From Lepidonotus clava (Eukaryota; Annelida; Polychaeta; Phyllodocida; Polynoidae), in NCBI GenBank assembly GCA_936440205.1, contig OW387133.1, forward strand, positions 2,756,001 through 2,820,000: a stretch of 64,000 nucleotides of DNA, written 5' to 3'. Shown here one piece after another: positions 46,735 through 56,975 of the stretch (position 1 is the stretch's first letter; every line of letters starts with the position of its first letter). The position numbers and the translations under genes are program-made. Under the pieces are notes generated by a model. It was given only the letters and a program-made list of their open reading frames with translations, was not told the origin of the DNA and made no database searches.

Positions 46735-47100
46735 TCACCCCCCCCCCCCCCCTGCGCGACTCCCACCTGTAAGGGGGCGGGGCTTAGCCAGCCTGGACGG
46801 CGTCCCATTTTATCATGGTTACTTTAGCCCCCCCTACCCCCCGCCACTAGCGCCCCCTTCCGGCGACCGACACAAACACCGGAAGGCACCCGGCGCCACG
46901 CTCCAGTGCGCATGCGTCCTGCCGTCACGGTCGGCTGGTTCCAGCTGGTGCCTACCTGCAGGTAACCAGCGGACACAACCAGCCGCGTGCCGCAGCTCGC
47001 CGGGGGACAGCGAAAGGCGTCAGTGTTGACATTTCCGCCAGGTGGCGCCCCACTCCCGGCGCATGCGCGGACATATTATGGACGTAATACATGTAAATAC
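46735..47100. promoter_or_regulatory. CpG island with NRF-1, ETS and CTCF-like motifs
   Basis: It contains TGCGCATGCGT at 46907, GCGCATGCGC at 47059, ACCGGAAGGC and CCTTCCGGCG (ETS-like), a GCGCCCCCTTCCGG at 46850 and CCGCCAGGTGGCGC at 47035-47048. This is a dense CpG patch in an AT-rich region. It is a promoter or boundary candidate with no visible gene start. Confidence 0.45.
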
Positions 47101-47769
47101 AAGCCCCCCCCCCCCACCCCCCCCCCAATCACCACCACTAACTCCCCCCCCCCCCCCCCCCCCACACACACACACGACCTTTTCCCATGCCATTACTGTT
47201 CCCTAACCTGATGTAATGAGTTCAGCTGCAATCTCTGTATCAGAGGTAGGGGCCATTTCATAGAAATTTTGTAATAATCGTGTTGCGATACCATACCAAA
47301 TAATGTTATCGCTATATGGATTTTTTTTCTCACTTTTTTTCACTTTTGAGTTCTGTTTTTTCTCTGGGATCATCCTCGATACCTTCGGGATCGGTAAATC
47401 CCGGAGATATAAATCATATTTTTAGGTCTGGAACAAGCTCCGTCGCTGGTAGCTTCAATACGCAGACTCTCCAGGTACAAACAGTTGAAAAATCTTGCTA
47501 ACGGCAGAATCAGGACGTTTGTGCTTGGAGAATGTTAAGTTATAGTATTGGCTCTTATGGGGATTTTTGAATCTAGGTCATCCCAAGCATCTGCTCGGAG
47601 TGTGAAAACTTTCCAAATATGGCCATGTATAGTGTTTCCCTCATAAGTTGTACTATTTTTGAAAAGTTTAGCATGTTTGTGTCTGTTGTTTGATCCTAAG
47701 GGTCAACATTCATTGGTGAAAGTATAGATTGGGTATTGGAAGCAAGGACTAAGTAATGATAGGCCTGTT

Positions 47770-47995
47770 CACCATGAGAATCAGAAGGGTGAAGAGGGCA
47801 AAGGAGGATGTCGTGGCAATGTCATGGGGATGTCATGGCATTTTATGGGGATGTCATGAGAATGTCATGGAATTGTCATGGGGATGTAATAGCATTGTCA
47901 TGGCATTGGCATGGGAATGTCATGGCATTATCATGATGATATCATGACGCTGTTATGGCAATGTCATAGCATTGTTATGGGGATGTCATGGCGGT
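47770..47995 (+). repeat. Short-unit repeat (TGTCATGG)
   Basis: Units of about 12 bp such as GTCATGGCATT and GTCATGGGGAT repeat imperfectly some 15-18 times. Confidence 0.8.
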
Positions 47996-48359
47996 TTTGA
48001 ATAAAGTTTGTCATTCAAAATTATAGTTTTTGTTATATTTTCTATGTATGTTGTGGTATTTTTTATTTTTGTCGTTTCAATATTCAAATTGCTTGGAATA
48101 TCAAGGGAAAATTGCATTGGGCATGAAGTGTGACCAATTGCACTTATATGCCTCATATATGCCACTGTTTCAAATCACAGTGACCATTCAGTGGCCCCCT
48201 ATTTTTGGCCCAAAATTAGACTTTTTTAGAAATGTAAATCTGGCGCCCCCGGACATATTAAAATGGTCATTCTTAATATGGGCGACCCCCCCCCCCCCCC
48301 ATCGAATATTTCTGGAATCGCCCCTGCCATTTTCAACCAATGATATGCCTTTATATTTA

Positions 48360-48583
48360 GGTAACGCTACTTTCGCGCAGAAATTTCTTTGATTGCAAAC
48401 CACACTAATCATACTAGGATCGATCTTCTGTCGAGATGAAATTAAACATTGCAGATAATGGAAATGCATGGAATGACAAAAAGGTGATTATATAAACAGT
48501 AACATTCCACAGGTGCATGTGGAGATCTTGTTTAATGACAGAGTAATATCAATATTACAGCAAGCATAATCAGTCACATACTT

Positions 48584-48622
<39 letters not shown>

Positions 48623-49045
48623 TATTATATATATATAATATATACATACATATATATATATACATATATATTATATATATACATATATATTATATATATA
48701 CATATATATGTATATATATATATATGTATATACATGTATATATATATATCCGTAGTGTATATATCCGTAGTGTATGGTATGTTTTGAGTCAAGGTAAACC
48801 AATAACCTTGTATTTGTAGAGGTTTTATCAAGAACTGTTTAGTAATATTTCGTTGTGTTCAGCTAGCATTACTTACGCATAGAAATTATTTTGATTATAA
48901 TCACACTCCATATAAAATTAATCTTCTGTCGAGCTGACGATAAACGTTGCAGGTAATGGGAATGCTTGGCATGACACGAAAGTAATTATATGCAGTAACA
49001 TTCCGTATGGTGCATGAGGGGATCTTATAGTTAATGACAAAGTTA
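48360..49045 (+). repeat. Two diverged ~185-bp direct repeats, ~490 bp apart
   Basis: CTTCTGTCGAG...AAC.TTGCAG.TAATGG and CAGTAACATTCC....GGTGCATG occur at 48425-48545 and 48920-49040 in the same order. An AT microsatellite (48580-48752) lies between them. Confidence 0.7.
48580..48752 (+). repeat. Complex TA/CATA microsatellite
   Basis: About 170 bp of alternating TA with CATA and GTA interruptions. Tyr/Ile frames across it are artefacts. Confidence 0.95.
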
Positions 49046-49529
49046 TGTGGCAGTGCTCATAATCGCGGTCATAGATATGCACATCGCTGGCCATATCTCC
49101 GTAACGGATTGGGCTAATCACGTATATTTTCTTGGAATTCTATATTTCACAAAAAAGTGGTAATGTCATTGGAAGATAAGCCATAGAGGAAATTATTAAA
49201 TGTAGAAAACTATTTTCTTTAGACATACTTAATAATGATAAAACAATAACCAAAATTCACCTGATGACACTGATTATAGTTACAAAATTATGGTATGTTT
49301 CGAATCACAATGCAAGCTGAATCAAAGTATTATGATTTAAACCGCTTGATTCTCAATTCAATACAGCTGTGACTATATTTAAATAGGATCGGAATTTATG
49401 CAAATGTATCGATTGAAGGATCATAGCAAGCACGGAGCACTATCCGCTATAGATTTACGGTAGAAGTGCATATATTTACTGGATTGTTGGACTGACAAGT
49501 GTCAAGAGTGAGGTAGAAGGGAGGGAGGG

Positions 49530-49700
49530 GAGGAGAGTGGAGGGAGGAGAGTGGAGGGGAGGAGTGTGGAGGGGAGGAGTGTGGAGGGGAGGAGAGTGGA
49601 GGGGAGGAGAGTGGAGGGGAGGAGTGTGGAGGGGAGGAGAGTGGAGGGGAGGAGTGTGGAGGGGAGGAGAGTGGAGGGGAGGAGAGTGGAGGAGAGTGGG
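49530..49700 (+). repeat. 15-bp purine-rich minisatellite
   Basis: Eleven or more units of GGAGTGTGGAGGGGA or GGAGAGTGGAGGGGA. It is open in several frames on both strands because 15 is a multiple of 3 and the unit lacks stops. Confidence 0.92.
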
Positions 49701-49899
49701 AGTGGATCACATGAGGGAGGGAGTGGAGGGGAGAGGGGTCCAGGGAGTCCCGAAGACCCCCCCCCCTCCTTTTAATTTTTTTATCTTTTTGGCAGACAAC
49801 TAAAGTAAGCAAAGAGGGAGAATGATGCGTTCGCCGCTTTAATACTAAACCAGAAAGCTGACTCCCTTCCCCTTTTCAGAAATCCTGGTTCTGCCACAA

Positions 49900-50170
49900 G
49901 AGTAGGGGAGGGAGGGGGTGGAGGGGGTAGAGGGAGGGGGGGAGGGGGTGGTCGACAGGTGCGTGTCCACCGGTCGAGTTGACAGCAGAACTCCAGGTGC
50001 CATTCTTGTACACACGTGCTCCTAACCCTCCTCTACACACCCACTTGTTTACCTTACCTCACTCTGACAGACGCGCATACATTACCCACGCGCATGCGTG
50101 TTACCCAGCGTCCACCACTGGCACGCCACCTGGCGGCGTTTAGGTGTATTTAGGTACTCCAGTGTAGGGG
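49900..50170. promoter_or_regulatory. CpG-rich patch with NRF-1 and CTCF-like motifs
   Basis: GCGCATGCG at 50090-50098 and ACGCCACCTGGCGG at 50123-50136 lie 25 bp apart in a G+C-rich patch that begins after a G/A-rich tract. As in the islands at 23.9 and 46.9 kb, no gene start is apparent. Confidence 0.4.
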
Positions 50171-50244
50171 GTCGTGATTCGACTAATTACAAGCACTGCA
50201 ACAATGACAGTTACGCTTAGTGCTATAAACGATATTGTTACTAA

Positions 50245-50590
50245 AGGTATAGGAACGTACCGCATGAGAACTAAACAAAAAGTGACTGATAACAAAGAGA
50301 AAAGCACATGAATATGGTTTAGGTTTTCTTGAAAAAACGTGTAGTTACATTTTACTTTTATTCACAACCTTGTTATAGAATGTACAGGAACGTATTGCAT
50401 GAGAACTAAACAAAAAGTGACTTATAACAAACAGAAACGCACATGGGTATGGTTTAGGTTGCAGGTTGGAGTTAAATAATTTGATTTTATTCACAACCTT
50501 GATACAGAAGGAACAGTAACGTATACATGTGACATGATGACTAAGCGTAAATTAACTTATAACAAACAGAAAAGCAGAGAAATGTTATTT
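50245..50590 (+). repeat. Three-copy tandem repeat, ~130-137 bp
   Basis: GGAACGTA.YGCATGAGAACTA then AACAAAAAGTGACT.ATAACA starts near 50249 and 50386, and a more diverged copy near 50513 (AACAGTAACGTATACATG). Each is followed by TTTTATTCACAACCTTG. Confidence 0.8.
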
Positions 50591-50606
50591 AAGTTATCGT
50601 TAATGA

Positions 50607-50638
<32 letters not shown>

Positions 50639-51190
50639 ATTTATGAAGTTCAGGATATGGGATGCAACAGCACGGACAGTGGGGTGCTGCGTGTCATGTT
50701 GAGTGCAGCACCAATGATTTGCTGATTATAGCTTCCTTTGGCAACCACCCATAACAACTTATTTGTTTATTTATTTACTTATTAACTATACTCAATTACA
50801 TGAAGTTTCGCTTCCCAACCAATTTGAATCAACCTGAAATGTAAGATATTTCCTCCTCTTTGTTATATAATGAAGAAAAGCTTATTTAGTTCCAATAAAA
50901 TGCGTGTGCGCTAATTTCCTCTTTTTATTAGCGGTGTATAATGTTCTTCTTACAGATGCTTTGACAAACAAGTAACTTTGCACGTGAGTATAATGTGTGT
51001 TGCCATGGTGCATCCCCCCCCCAAGGCATCCCCCCCCCCGGACGTACGCCGTGCCGGTATTTCCTGGGGACCTAATACGTGACATACGTGAGGCCTTTAT
51101 TCCACGGGGCGATTTTGACGGCCTGTACGTACTGGTGGTGATACGCGACGCGATTTTCTGAACCGATTTATTTTATTATATATATATATA

Positions 51191-51310
51191 TGTGTCCTTA
51201 CGACTATCCCAATTAACCGAACGCAATTAACTGTAACTGTCAACGATGAATACTTGAATTAGTGAAACGTGAACACAAGTGTGGGGTACAAATGAGGCCC
51301 GAAAGCCCCC
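51191..51310 (-). repeat. Split direct repeat A, outer copy
   Basis: This 120-bp sequence is repeated without visible difference at 51531-51650, 340 bp away. It forms the 3' edge of the retroelement. Confidence 0.92.
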
Positions 51311-51320
51311 CTTTATTAAG

Positions 51321-51530
51321 AAAAATTCTGTGCAGATCCTGTGCTGGGCAATGGCTGACTGACTGTTTGTTCTGTGTTGGCAGGCAAGTCTGTCCCTGGC
51401 AACCTGCCCAGCTCCCCCTGGGTGGTCAGGGTGAAACTGACCTGAGATCCCCACTAGAGGGGGGTAGGGAGAAGGATATGTCTGTGGCACATATATCCCT
51501 ATAAAGGTTGGGTCTTTATATGCTGCCATA
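51321..51530 (-). repeat. Split direct repeat B, 3' copy
   Basis: A 210-bp sequence shared with 55664-55874 at about 99% identity. It sits between the two A copies, with a 10-bp joint (51311-51320). Confidence 0.92.
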
Positions 51531-51650
51531 TGTGTCCTTACGACTATCCCAATTAACCGAACGCAATTAACTGTAACTGTCAACGATGAATACTTGAATT
51601 AGTGAAACGTGAACACAAGTGTGGGGTACAAATGAGGCCCGAAAGCCCCC
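51531..51650 (-). repeat. Split direct repeat A, inner copy
   Basis: Identical in appearance to 51191-51310. It abuts the inner copy of repeat B and the end of the recombinase gene. Confidence 0.92.
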
Positions 51651-51673
51651 AAACAGCCCCAACCCGGGCCGAG

Positions 51674-52640
51674 CTAGGGCCTACACCACTCATTCAGCCT
51701 CTCCGCGATGTGTGCGTCCTTTTTTGCGCGCACATCCAGGGGGTCTGCCAAGTACAGCAGGACCGCCCAGGAGGCCCAGTCCCCCCTCTTCTTTATCTCC
51801 TCCAGGGGCACGCCCACCTGGGCCAGATACGTCGCTCCCCCCCTCCGCAGGGAGTGGGACGACACATTGTCCAACTCTATCCTTGCTTTCCTTGCTGCCG
51901 CCACCAGCCCCCGCCGGAACTCCGTATATGGCATGGGCACCATCCGGCGGCCCACCCGCTTGGCCAACAGGGGTTCCCCCGCCCCTGCCGGGAAGGTCTC
52001 CATGACTGCCCGTATCCAATATACCGGGCACAACACTGAATTTGTCGCTGCCACCACCGGTATCTCTACGACCCGCTGTGCGTACTGGATGGTTTTCGAC
52101 GACCTCAGCGTCACTATCATTCCCCACTTGGTCAGCTTCACATCGCCACGTTTCAGCATATGGGGTGATATTGTGTAGTGGGACTTCCGCAACAAGCAGC
52201 GAAATGCCAGGGTGACTGCTGCCCAGAATACCATCCCTGATGGGCGTGATGTGTCCACCACCGCGTACATTGCCATAAGGTGGGTGGGCGCGAGTGCGTC
52301 GGCCCTTTTCGGTTCCTTGGCCAACAGCCGCCGCGCCCCTTTCAATGCCCTGCAGATTCGGAACTCGGTCGGCGGAGGGTGGCCGTATCCCTGTTCCTTG
52401 TGCAGCCGCCACAGCCCCGACAGGTAATTTGGGATGCTGCTGGCCCCCAGGGTGAGGGACATGTGCGCAATGTACAAGCACACCTGTTTGATGCTTGCTG
52501 GCAGGGGAACCAGCCTGTACTCCTCGCAGAACTGCATGTAGTGTTTCGCCTGGGACGTCCTCGCCTTCACCGTATTTGTGGCCAGGTCCGCCTTCTCCAG
52601 CTCCTTCAGGCGCCGTCGCAGCTTCTGCGGGCCTGCAAAC
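51674..52640 (-). CDS. Tyrosine recombinase region of the retroelement
   Basis: The C-terminal ~300 residues of this frame form a phage-integrase-like recombinase. Visible are an N-terminal SAM-like helical part (TVKARTSQAKHYMQFCEEYR, then a segment reaching LYIAHMSL), a catalytic first Arg in AFRCLLRKS, HSLRRGGATYL (HxxR), a GDWAS box and LLYLA with the nucleophilic Tyr. All key residues of the R-HxxR-W-Y set appear present. The gene overlaps the end of the RNase H region and begins beside a TTTGCAG acceptor-like site, so splicing from upstream is conceivable; spliced introns have been described in DIRS-type elements. It is part of the fossil element. Confidence 0.82.
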
Positions 52641-54200
52641 ACAACAGAGAGTATCAGCTGCCTCCCTCCACAGAACTTCCCCCATACCTGGATAAGCCAG
52701 GCGGGAGATGGCGTCTGCCCATACGTTGTCCTCAGAGCGTATATAGACCGACTGGATCTCAAAGTTCCCCAGGAATTGACGCCAGAACAGCTCCCGCAGC
52801 CAACCCATGCAGGTTTTGTTTTTGCTCCTCCCCGTTTTGAGCATATACAGCACCTGCATATTGTCTGTCACCACTCTCACCCTCTGGCCTTTCCAGAAGT
52901 CAGCCCACCTGGCCACCGCCTGGACCACCGGCCAGAGTTCCAGTGTGTTTATGTACTGGTCGTGGTCCTCCATGGGCGCATTCATGCGATGGCTACACCC
53001 CCAGTAGTCAGCCACCTCCACTCCTGGCCACACTCCTCCCAGCCAGTCCCCGTTCCACCATGCGCCAAACCCGCGCATTGACGCGTCCGTGTATACTTCC
53101 ACTAGGACTTCCCTTTCCAGGATCATTGCCTTGCCATTGAAAATAGCCGTGAACCTTCTCCACCAAACTAGATCCGCTTTCAGATGCTCGTCGATACGGA
53201 CGCGGCCCCTCCTGGGCGCCGCACTGGTAGCATCATAGATTCTACGGCAGAATGTGCGCCCTCCGCGCACCACCGTAGCGCAATGTGCAAGCAGGCCTGC
53301 CAGCTGTTCCAACTCCTTCTTGGTTGTCGTATCTTGGTTACTCATGGTATCGAGGGTTTTTTGGACCTTCTCCAATTTCCCCTCGGGTAGCCGTAGCTCC
53401 ATCCGCGTTGTATCTATCACGATACCCAGGAATACCGCCTCCGACGCAGGGGGGCGTATCTTACTCCAGGCCACCCCAAACCCCAGGTATTCCAGCAGAT
53501 TGACCAGCGTATCCCGGTCCTGGGTAGCTGTCTCCTCATCAACCGCGCCTATCACAAAGTCATCCAGGTAATTGACAACATACCCTCGGATCCGTCCCTG
53601 TAATAGCTCCACGATCAAATCTGAGATCACATTGAAGATGTATGGCCCACATCTTCCCCCGAAGCAGAGCCTATTGTCCACTAAGGTGACTGGTCCTGCT
53701 CCAAAATCCCATATCATCCCCTGGAACCTGCGGTGGCCCGGGGATATCGGGACACTGCGGTAAGCGTTTTTGATGTCCACTACTGCACCAACCTGGCGAC
53801 AGAGTCCACGCTGTTATAAACGAAAGGGCGGGCCGTAGTCCTGGTTTCGGGACTGCTCCCAGCGCGTGGATGCAGTCGGGTGTTGCCTCCGCCACGCTGA
53901 CCTTTTCCTCCGCCAGCTCCGCTAGCAGTCTCTCCGTCATTTGCTGCCGTGCATTGTCCTCCAGGATCGATGCGTAATTCTCACAGGAGTATGTGGCCTG
54001 ACAATTGTCATCCACAATGCGGAACCCCTCTCGTATTCCATCCCAGACGAATTCCGCGTTACTGTAGTTTGCCCCTTTTGCAAAGAGCAGACTTGCCCAG
54101 CGACACGGCAAAAGTTCCGATTTCACCCCCTCGAGCTTGTATACGCAATCACAACTGCCGTCCACGCATGAGGGTGTCACCTTGACCATTAGCCTCTGAA
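52640..54200 (-). mobile_element. Reverse transcriptase and RNase H region (fossil part)
   Basis: Recognisable blocks in order are HALGAVPK near the RT start, a MDIKNAYRSVPI block (motif A), NYLDDFVIG (the YxDD catalytic box), FLGIVID, and then RNase H signatures YTDAS, NTLELWPVV and VVTDN with RSEDNVWADAIS near the end. These are diagnostic of a DIRS/Ngaro-type pol. The region lies in neighbouring frames and is probably broken about once. Limits given are approximate. Confidence 0.8.
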
Positions 54201-54594
54201 TGCAGACGCAGTCGGTCACCAGGTCAGCTGCGCACCGACAATAGGCCCCATTGGCCCGGCCTCCCCCGCGGTCGTCTGCGACCCGGGGTCGTTCCGCCTC
54301 GGTGCCCTTCATGGCGCGCGCCGCTCCACTCTGCCCGCCTTCCACTGGTGGGCTGTGGGTTGCCAGGCGACCACCTCGGACGCCCCAATCCCCATTGTAG
54401 CTTGAGTGATTACCCGCCGGGTGAGCGGTCACCTCCGCCGTTCTGCCGCGCACACCGACCTCCGACAGGGGGGACGGGTAGCCGTCGTCAGCTTCAGCCG
54501 CCGCGAGTCCCCCCTGTTTCCCCGCTGCCCACTTCTGGGGGTCGGGGTTAGTGCCAGCCCCGCAGTCGTCCACCTGCGGGGCTGGCCGGGGCCA

Positions 54595-55614
54595 TCATTT
54601 CTGACCTTTTTTATCCCCCGCCCTACCACACTCCGGTTGGCGGTGGGATCCTTCACATTTCCTACACACATGTTTGAATGGGCACGCGGTGTTATCACAA
54701 GTGCCCTCATTCCATCTGTAGCATACGCCCCTGCTCTTAGCCTTTGGCTTGCCTTTGGCTATTTGTTTCACCCCCACTGTGGCGTCAATCCCCAGGAACC
54801 TATTGATACATTCTGAGTCACCGTAGGAAAAGACGTCCATCCCCTCTTTATCTGCCTTATCTTTCACTGCTGTATCATATTTGACAAGAGCCTCCACTTG
54901 GTAACATTTCACCTCGGCCTTCTCAGATAGGAAAAGCATATGTTTAAGTAGGCCCTCCATCTCCTCCCCCTCGTTATACAAGTCAATGGCCAACTTTAGA
55001 TTCACCCGGGAGAGCGTTTCGTAAGACAGCACCTTATCCTTTTTTGAGGGAAGATATTTAGTGGTGTCGTATTTACCTTGTTTCTTGTCGGAAGAGCCCC
55101 GGGACGAGCCAGACCTTGAACGTGTCCGCGAGCGGCGGTTCCGGCGAGAGCTCCGGCGTGTTGGCCGGCCCCGCGACTGTGTATCCCGCCGTTCACGTTG
55201 CAGCGGCGTCCGAGGGGTCCGTGGGGAGTGTGAGCGCGCCTGCCTGGTTGGCGGTCGGCGGCCCGGCGATCCACTACGTTTCCGCGGTGGCGTACGCGGG
55301 CGGGCTCCCTTCCTTGGTGTCCTCTCCTCCGAGCGAGTGTGCCTTGCGCCCTCCAGGTGTTCCATGGACATTTTTGCGATGAGGTCTGTCAACAGCCCCT
55401 CTACCTTCCCCATGCGGTGTTCCAGTGGGCCTGGCGCCGGCGGGCTTTGCCCTCCTGCTGCCCCACGCTGGGTGGGGTCGCCATTGTCACTGTCCGCCTC
55501 GTCGCCCGACATGCCGACCTCCTTTGCTATCAGGTCGTCGTATAACGCCTGGCATTTCTTCCCTGTAGGAGGGTGGTGACGAGTGCCGCACTTCCTGCAG
55601 TAATTCTTTCCCAT
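54595..55614 (-). CDS. Gag-like region of the retroelement
   Basis: The frame is 339 residues, beginning MGKNYCRKCGTRHHPP. An N-terminal Cys/His cluster (CRKC..HH..C) is followed by an acidic linker, a long Arg/Ser region (about residues 100-180) and a predicted helical region. The C-terminus carries a CCCH-type finger (C-x7-C-x4-C-x3-H) and a CRKCEGSHRQPEC knuckle. Such basic and zinc-finger segments are expected to bind the element's RNA in the particle. It lies just inside the 5' repeat and upstream of pol, the usual order. It is treated as part of the fossil element. Confidence 0.75.
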   Translation of the reverse strand: MGKNYCRKCGTRHHPPTGKKCQALYDDLIAKEVGMSGDEADSDNGDPTQRGAAGGQSPPAPGPLEHRMGKVEGLLTDLIAKMSMEHLEGARHTRSEERTPRKGARPRTPPRKRSGSPGRRPPTRQARSHSPRTPRTPLQRERRDTQSRGRPTRRSSRRNRRSRTRSRSGSSRGSSDKKQGKYDTTKYLPSKKDKVLSYETLSRVNLKLAIDLYNEGEEMEGLLKHMLFLSEKAEVKCYQVEALVKYDTAVKDKADKEGMDVFSYGDSECINRFLGIDATVGVKQIAKGKPKAKSRGVCYRWNEGTCDNTACPFKHVCRKCEGSHRQPECGRAGDKKGQK

Positions 55615-55663
55615 TTTGGCTGTTCACTAGCCCCCTACTACGTTCAGGGGCCACAACCAGAGA

Positions 55664-55874
55664 AAAAATTCTGTGCAGATCCTGTGCTGGGCAATGGCTG
55701 ACTGACTGTTTGTTCTGTGTTGGCAGGCAAGTCTGTCCCTGGCAACCTGCCCAGCTCCCCCTGGGTGGTCAGGGTGAAACTGACCTGAGATCCCCACTAG
55801 AGGGGGGGTAGGGAGGAGGATATGTCTGTGGCACATATATCCCTATAAAGGTTGGGTCTTTATATGCTGCCATA
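55664..55874 (-). repeat. Split direct repeat B, 5' copy
   Basis: The 5' edge of the element on the minus strand; it probably carries the promoter of the genomic RNA. It ends beside a T-run that is the tail of a LINE 3' end. Confidence 0.9.
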
Positions 55875-55960
55875 TTTTTTTTTTTTATTTATGAAAACAT
55901 CATTCAGGGTTACCCCTGGTCTTCCATGATAAACAATACATCGAGATAGAAGAATATACA
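55875..55960 (-). repeat. LINE 3' end, minus strand
   Basis: Read on the minus strand, ATGGAAGACCAGGGGTAACC then CTGAATGATG leads to CATAAATAAAAAAAAAAAA, a LINE-like 3' end with a poly(A) tail next to the retroelement's 5' repeat. Confidence 0.5.
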
Positions 55961-55989
55961 ATATATCATCGCTATATAGATGGTTGAAA

Positions 55990-56222
55990 TTGTTATTGGT
56001 ATTACTGTTGATTTTATGCTAGACCAGTTTTAATGATATATTAATTATTTGTTGTCTTGAGTATCTTATGAGTTCTAGGAATATTATTTATCTATTATAT
56101 ATGTGAGATTTTATGTGTGTATTTAGAGGAGCATTATATTATGCTGCTCAGGCATTAATGTAAACAAGTGCTTTTGCACTTATTTTATGTCTGATTAAAT
56201 AAACAAATTGCAAAAAAAAAAA
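55990..56222 (+). repeat. LINE-like 3' end, plus strand
   Basis: AT-rich sequence ends GATTAAATAAACAAATTGC then an A-run, i.e. AATAAA plus a poly(A) tail. It lies head-to-head with the minus-strand end at 55875, which could be two insertions or a 5'-inversion product of one. Confidence 0.45.
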
Positions 56223-56434
56223 TCGATAATCGGTGTGCATGGTAGAAAATTGTTTTTCTTATGAAATATGCAATTTATCAGTGGTATTTTTAGGATTCAT
56301 ATTACAGAGAGGAAGTGTTAACTTTTGAACGTTATTCTTAATCGACTAATTTTGTCCTTTGGCGTAATGTTGCATCGTGGATCAGAATTTTGTTTAGTGA
56401 TTTGAAGGTGTTCATTAGAAATATCACGGATTTC

Positions 56435-56785
56435 TCCCTACCACGGATAGCTGGTTGCAGTATTTTAAGCACCTGCAGGTTAATTTGGACTAATTTTGTC
56501 GGCAAAAACACAGGGAAATCTATAGAAAATTTAGCAAAGTTTTCTCTAAATACTTATACAATGAATGAATTTTCAAACCAACTTGAAAAATAATACACAT
56601 ACATGGAAGCAACATGATAAAATAGCTGATATTGATCTGTATCATGTTTAACCACAAACAATACCATGATTATTGAAAATGTCTAAACATAAGCCTTGTG
56701 GTTTGTCGACATATTACCCATGATGCACCTTGATCTAGGCTAGCCTGCAGGTAAACCAGAGGATATATGCTATCCGTGGTAGGGA
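56435..56785. mobile_element. MITE family M5, complete with 7-bp target duplication
   Basis: TCCCTACCACGGATAGC and GCTATCCGTGGTAGGGA are perfect inverted ends. GGATTTC flanks it directly at 56428-56434 and 56786-56792. The body matches the older copy at 20010. It is non-coding. Confidence 0.85.
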
Positions 56786-56975
56786 GGATTTCAATGGGAA
56801 TTTGAAGTCCTTTCTAATGATACATAACACCCCCCCCCCCCCCACACACACACACACACTTTATTTTTTATTTTTTGGTTGGGGGGGAGGGGCAAATTTA
56901 GTTTCAAATTAATTTACTAGAACGTACGCACAATTTCAAAAATTTCAGACCCCCCCCCCCTTATGCGTAAATGTA

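Larger units (their letters stand above)
51191..55874 (-). mobile_element. Ngaro/DIRS-type tyrosine-recombinase retroelement (fossil)
   Basis: This is a 4.68-kb element read on the minus strand: gag-like region, reverse transcriptase with RNase H, and tyrosine recombinase, enclosed by split direct repeats. Repeat B lies at 55664-55874 and again at 51321-51530. Repeat A lies at 51531-51650 and again at 51191-51310. In element orientation the order is B - genes - A - B - A, the layout known from Ngaro and PAT elements, which integrate through a circular intermediate by recombinase rather than integrase and leave no target duplication. Paired repeats look about 99-100% identical, so it is evolutionarily young. 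It looks nearly whole, with perhaps one or two breaks in the pol region. Confidence 0.9.

Noticed and set aside
47427-47474. Possible 48-bp micro-exon between TTTTTAG and CAGGTAC
   Set aside because: Splice-like borders exist and the frame is open, but there is no neighbouring exon with matching phase and no recognisable peptide.
51602-52840. Plus-strand open frames across the retroelement
   Set aside because: They are antisense shadows of the minus-strand recombinase and reverse-transcriptase regions; motifs exist only on the minus strand.
53941-55579. Plus-strand frames over the gag-like region
   Set aside because: GC-rich antisense of the gag-like frame with no domain support.
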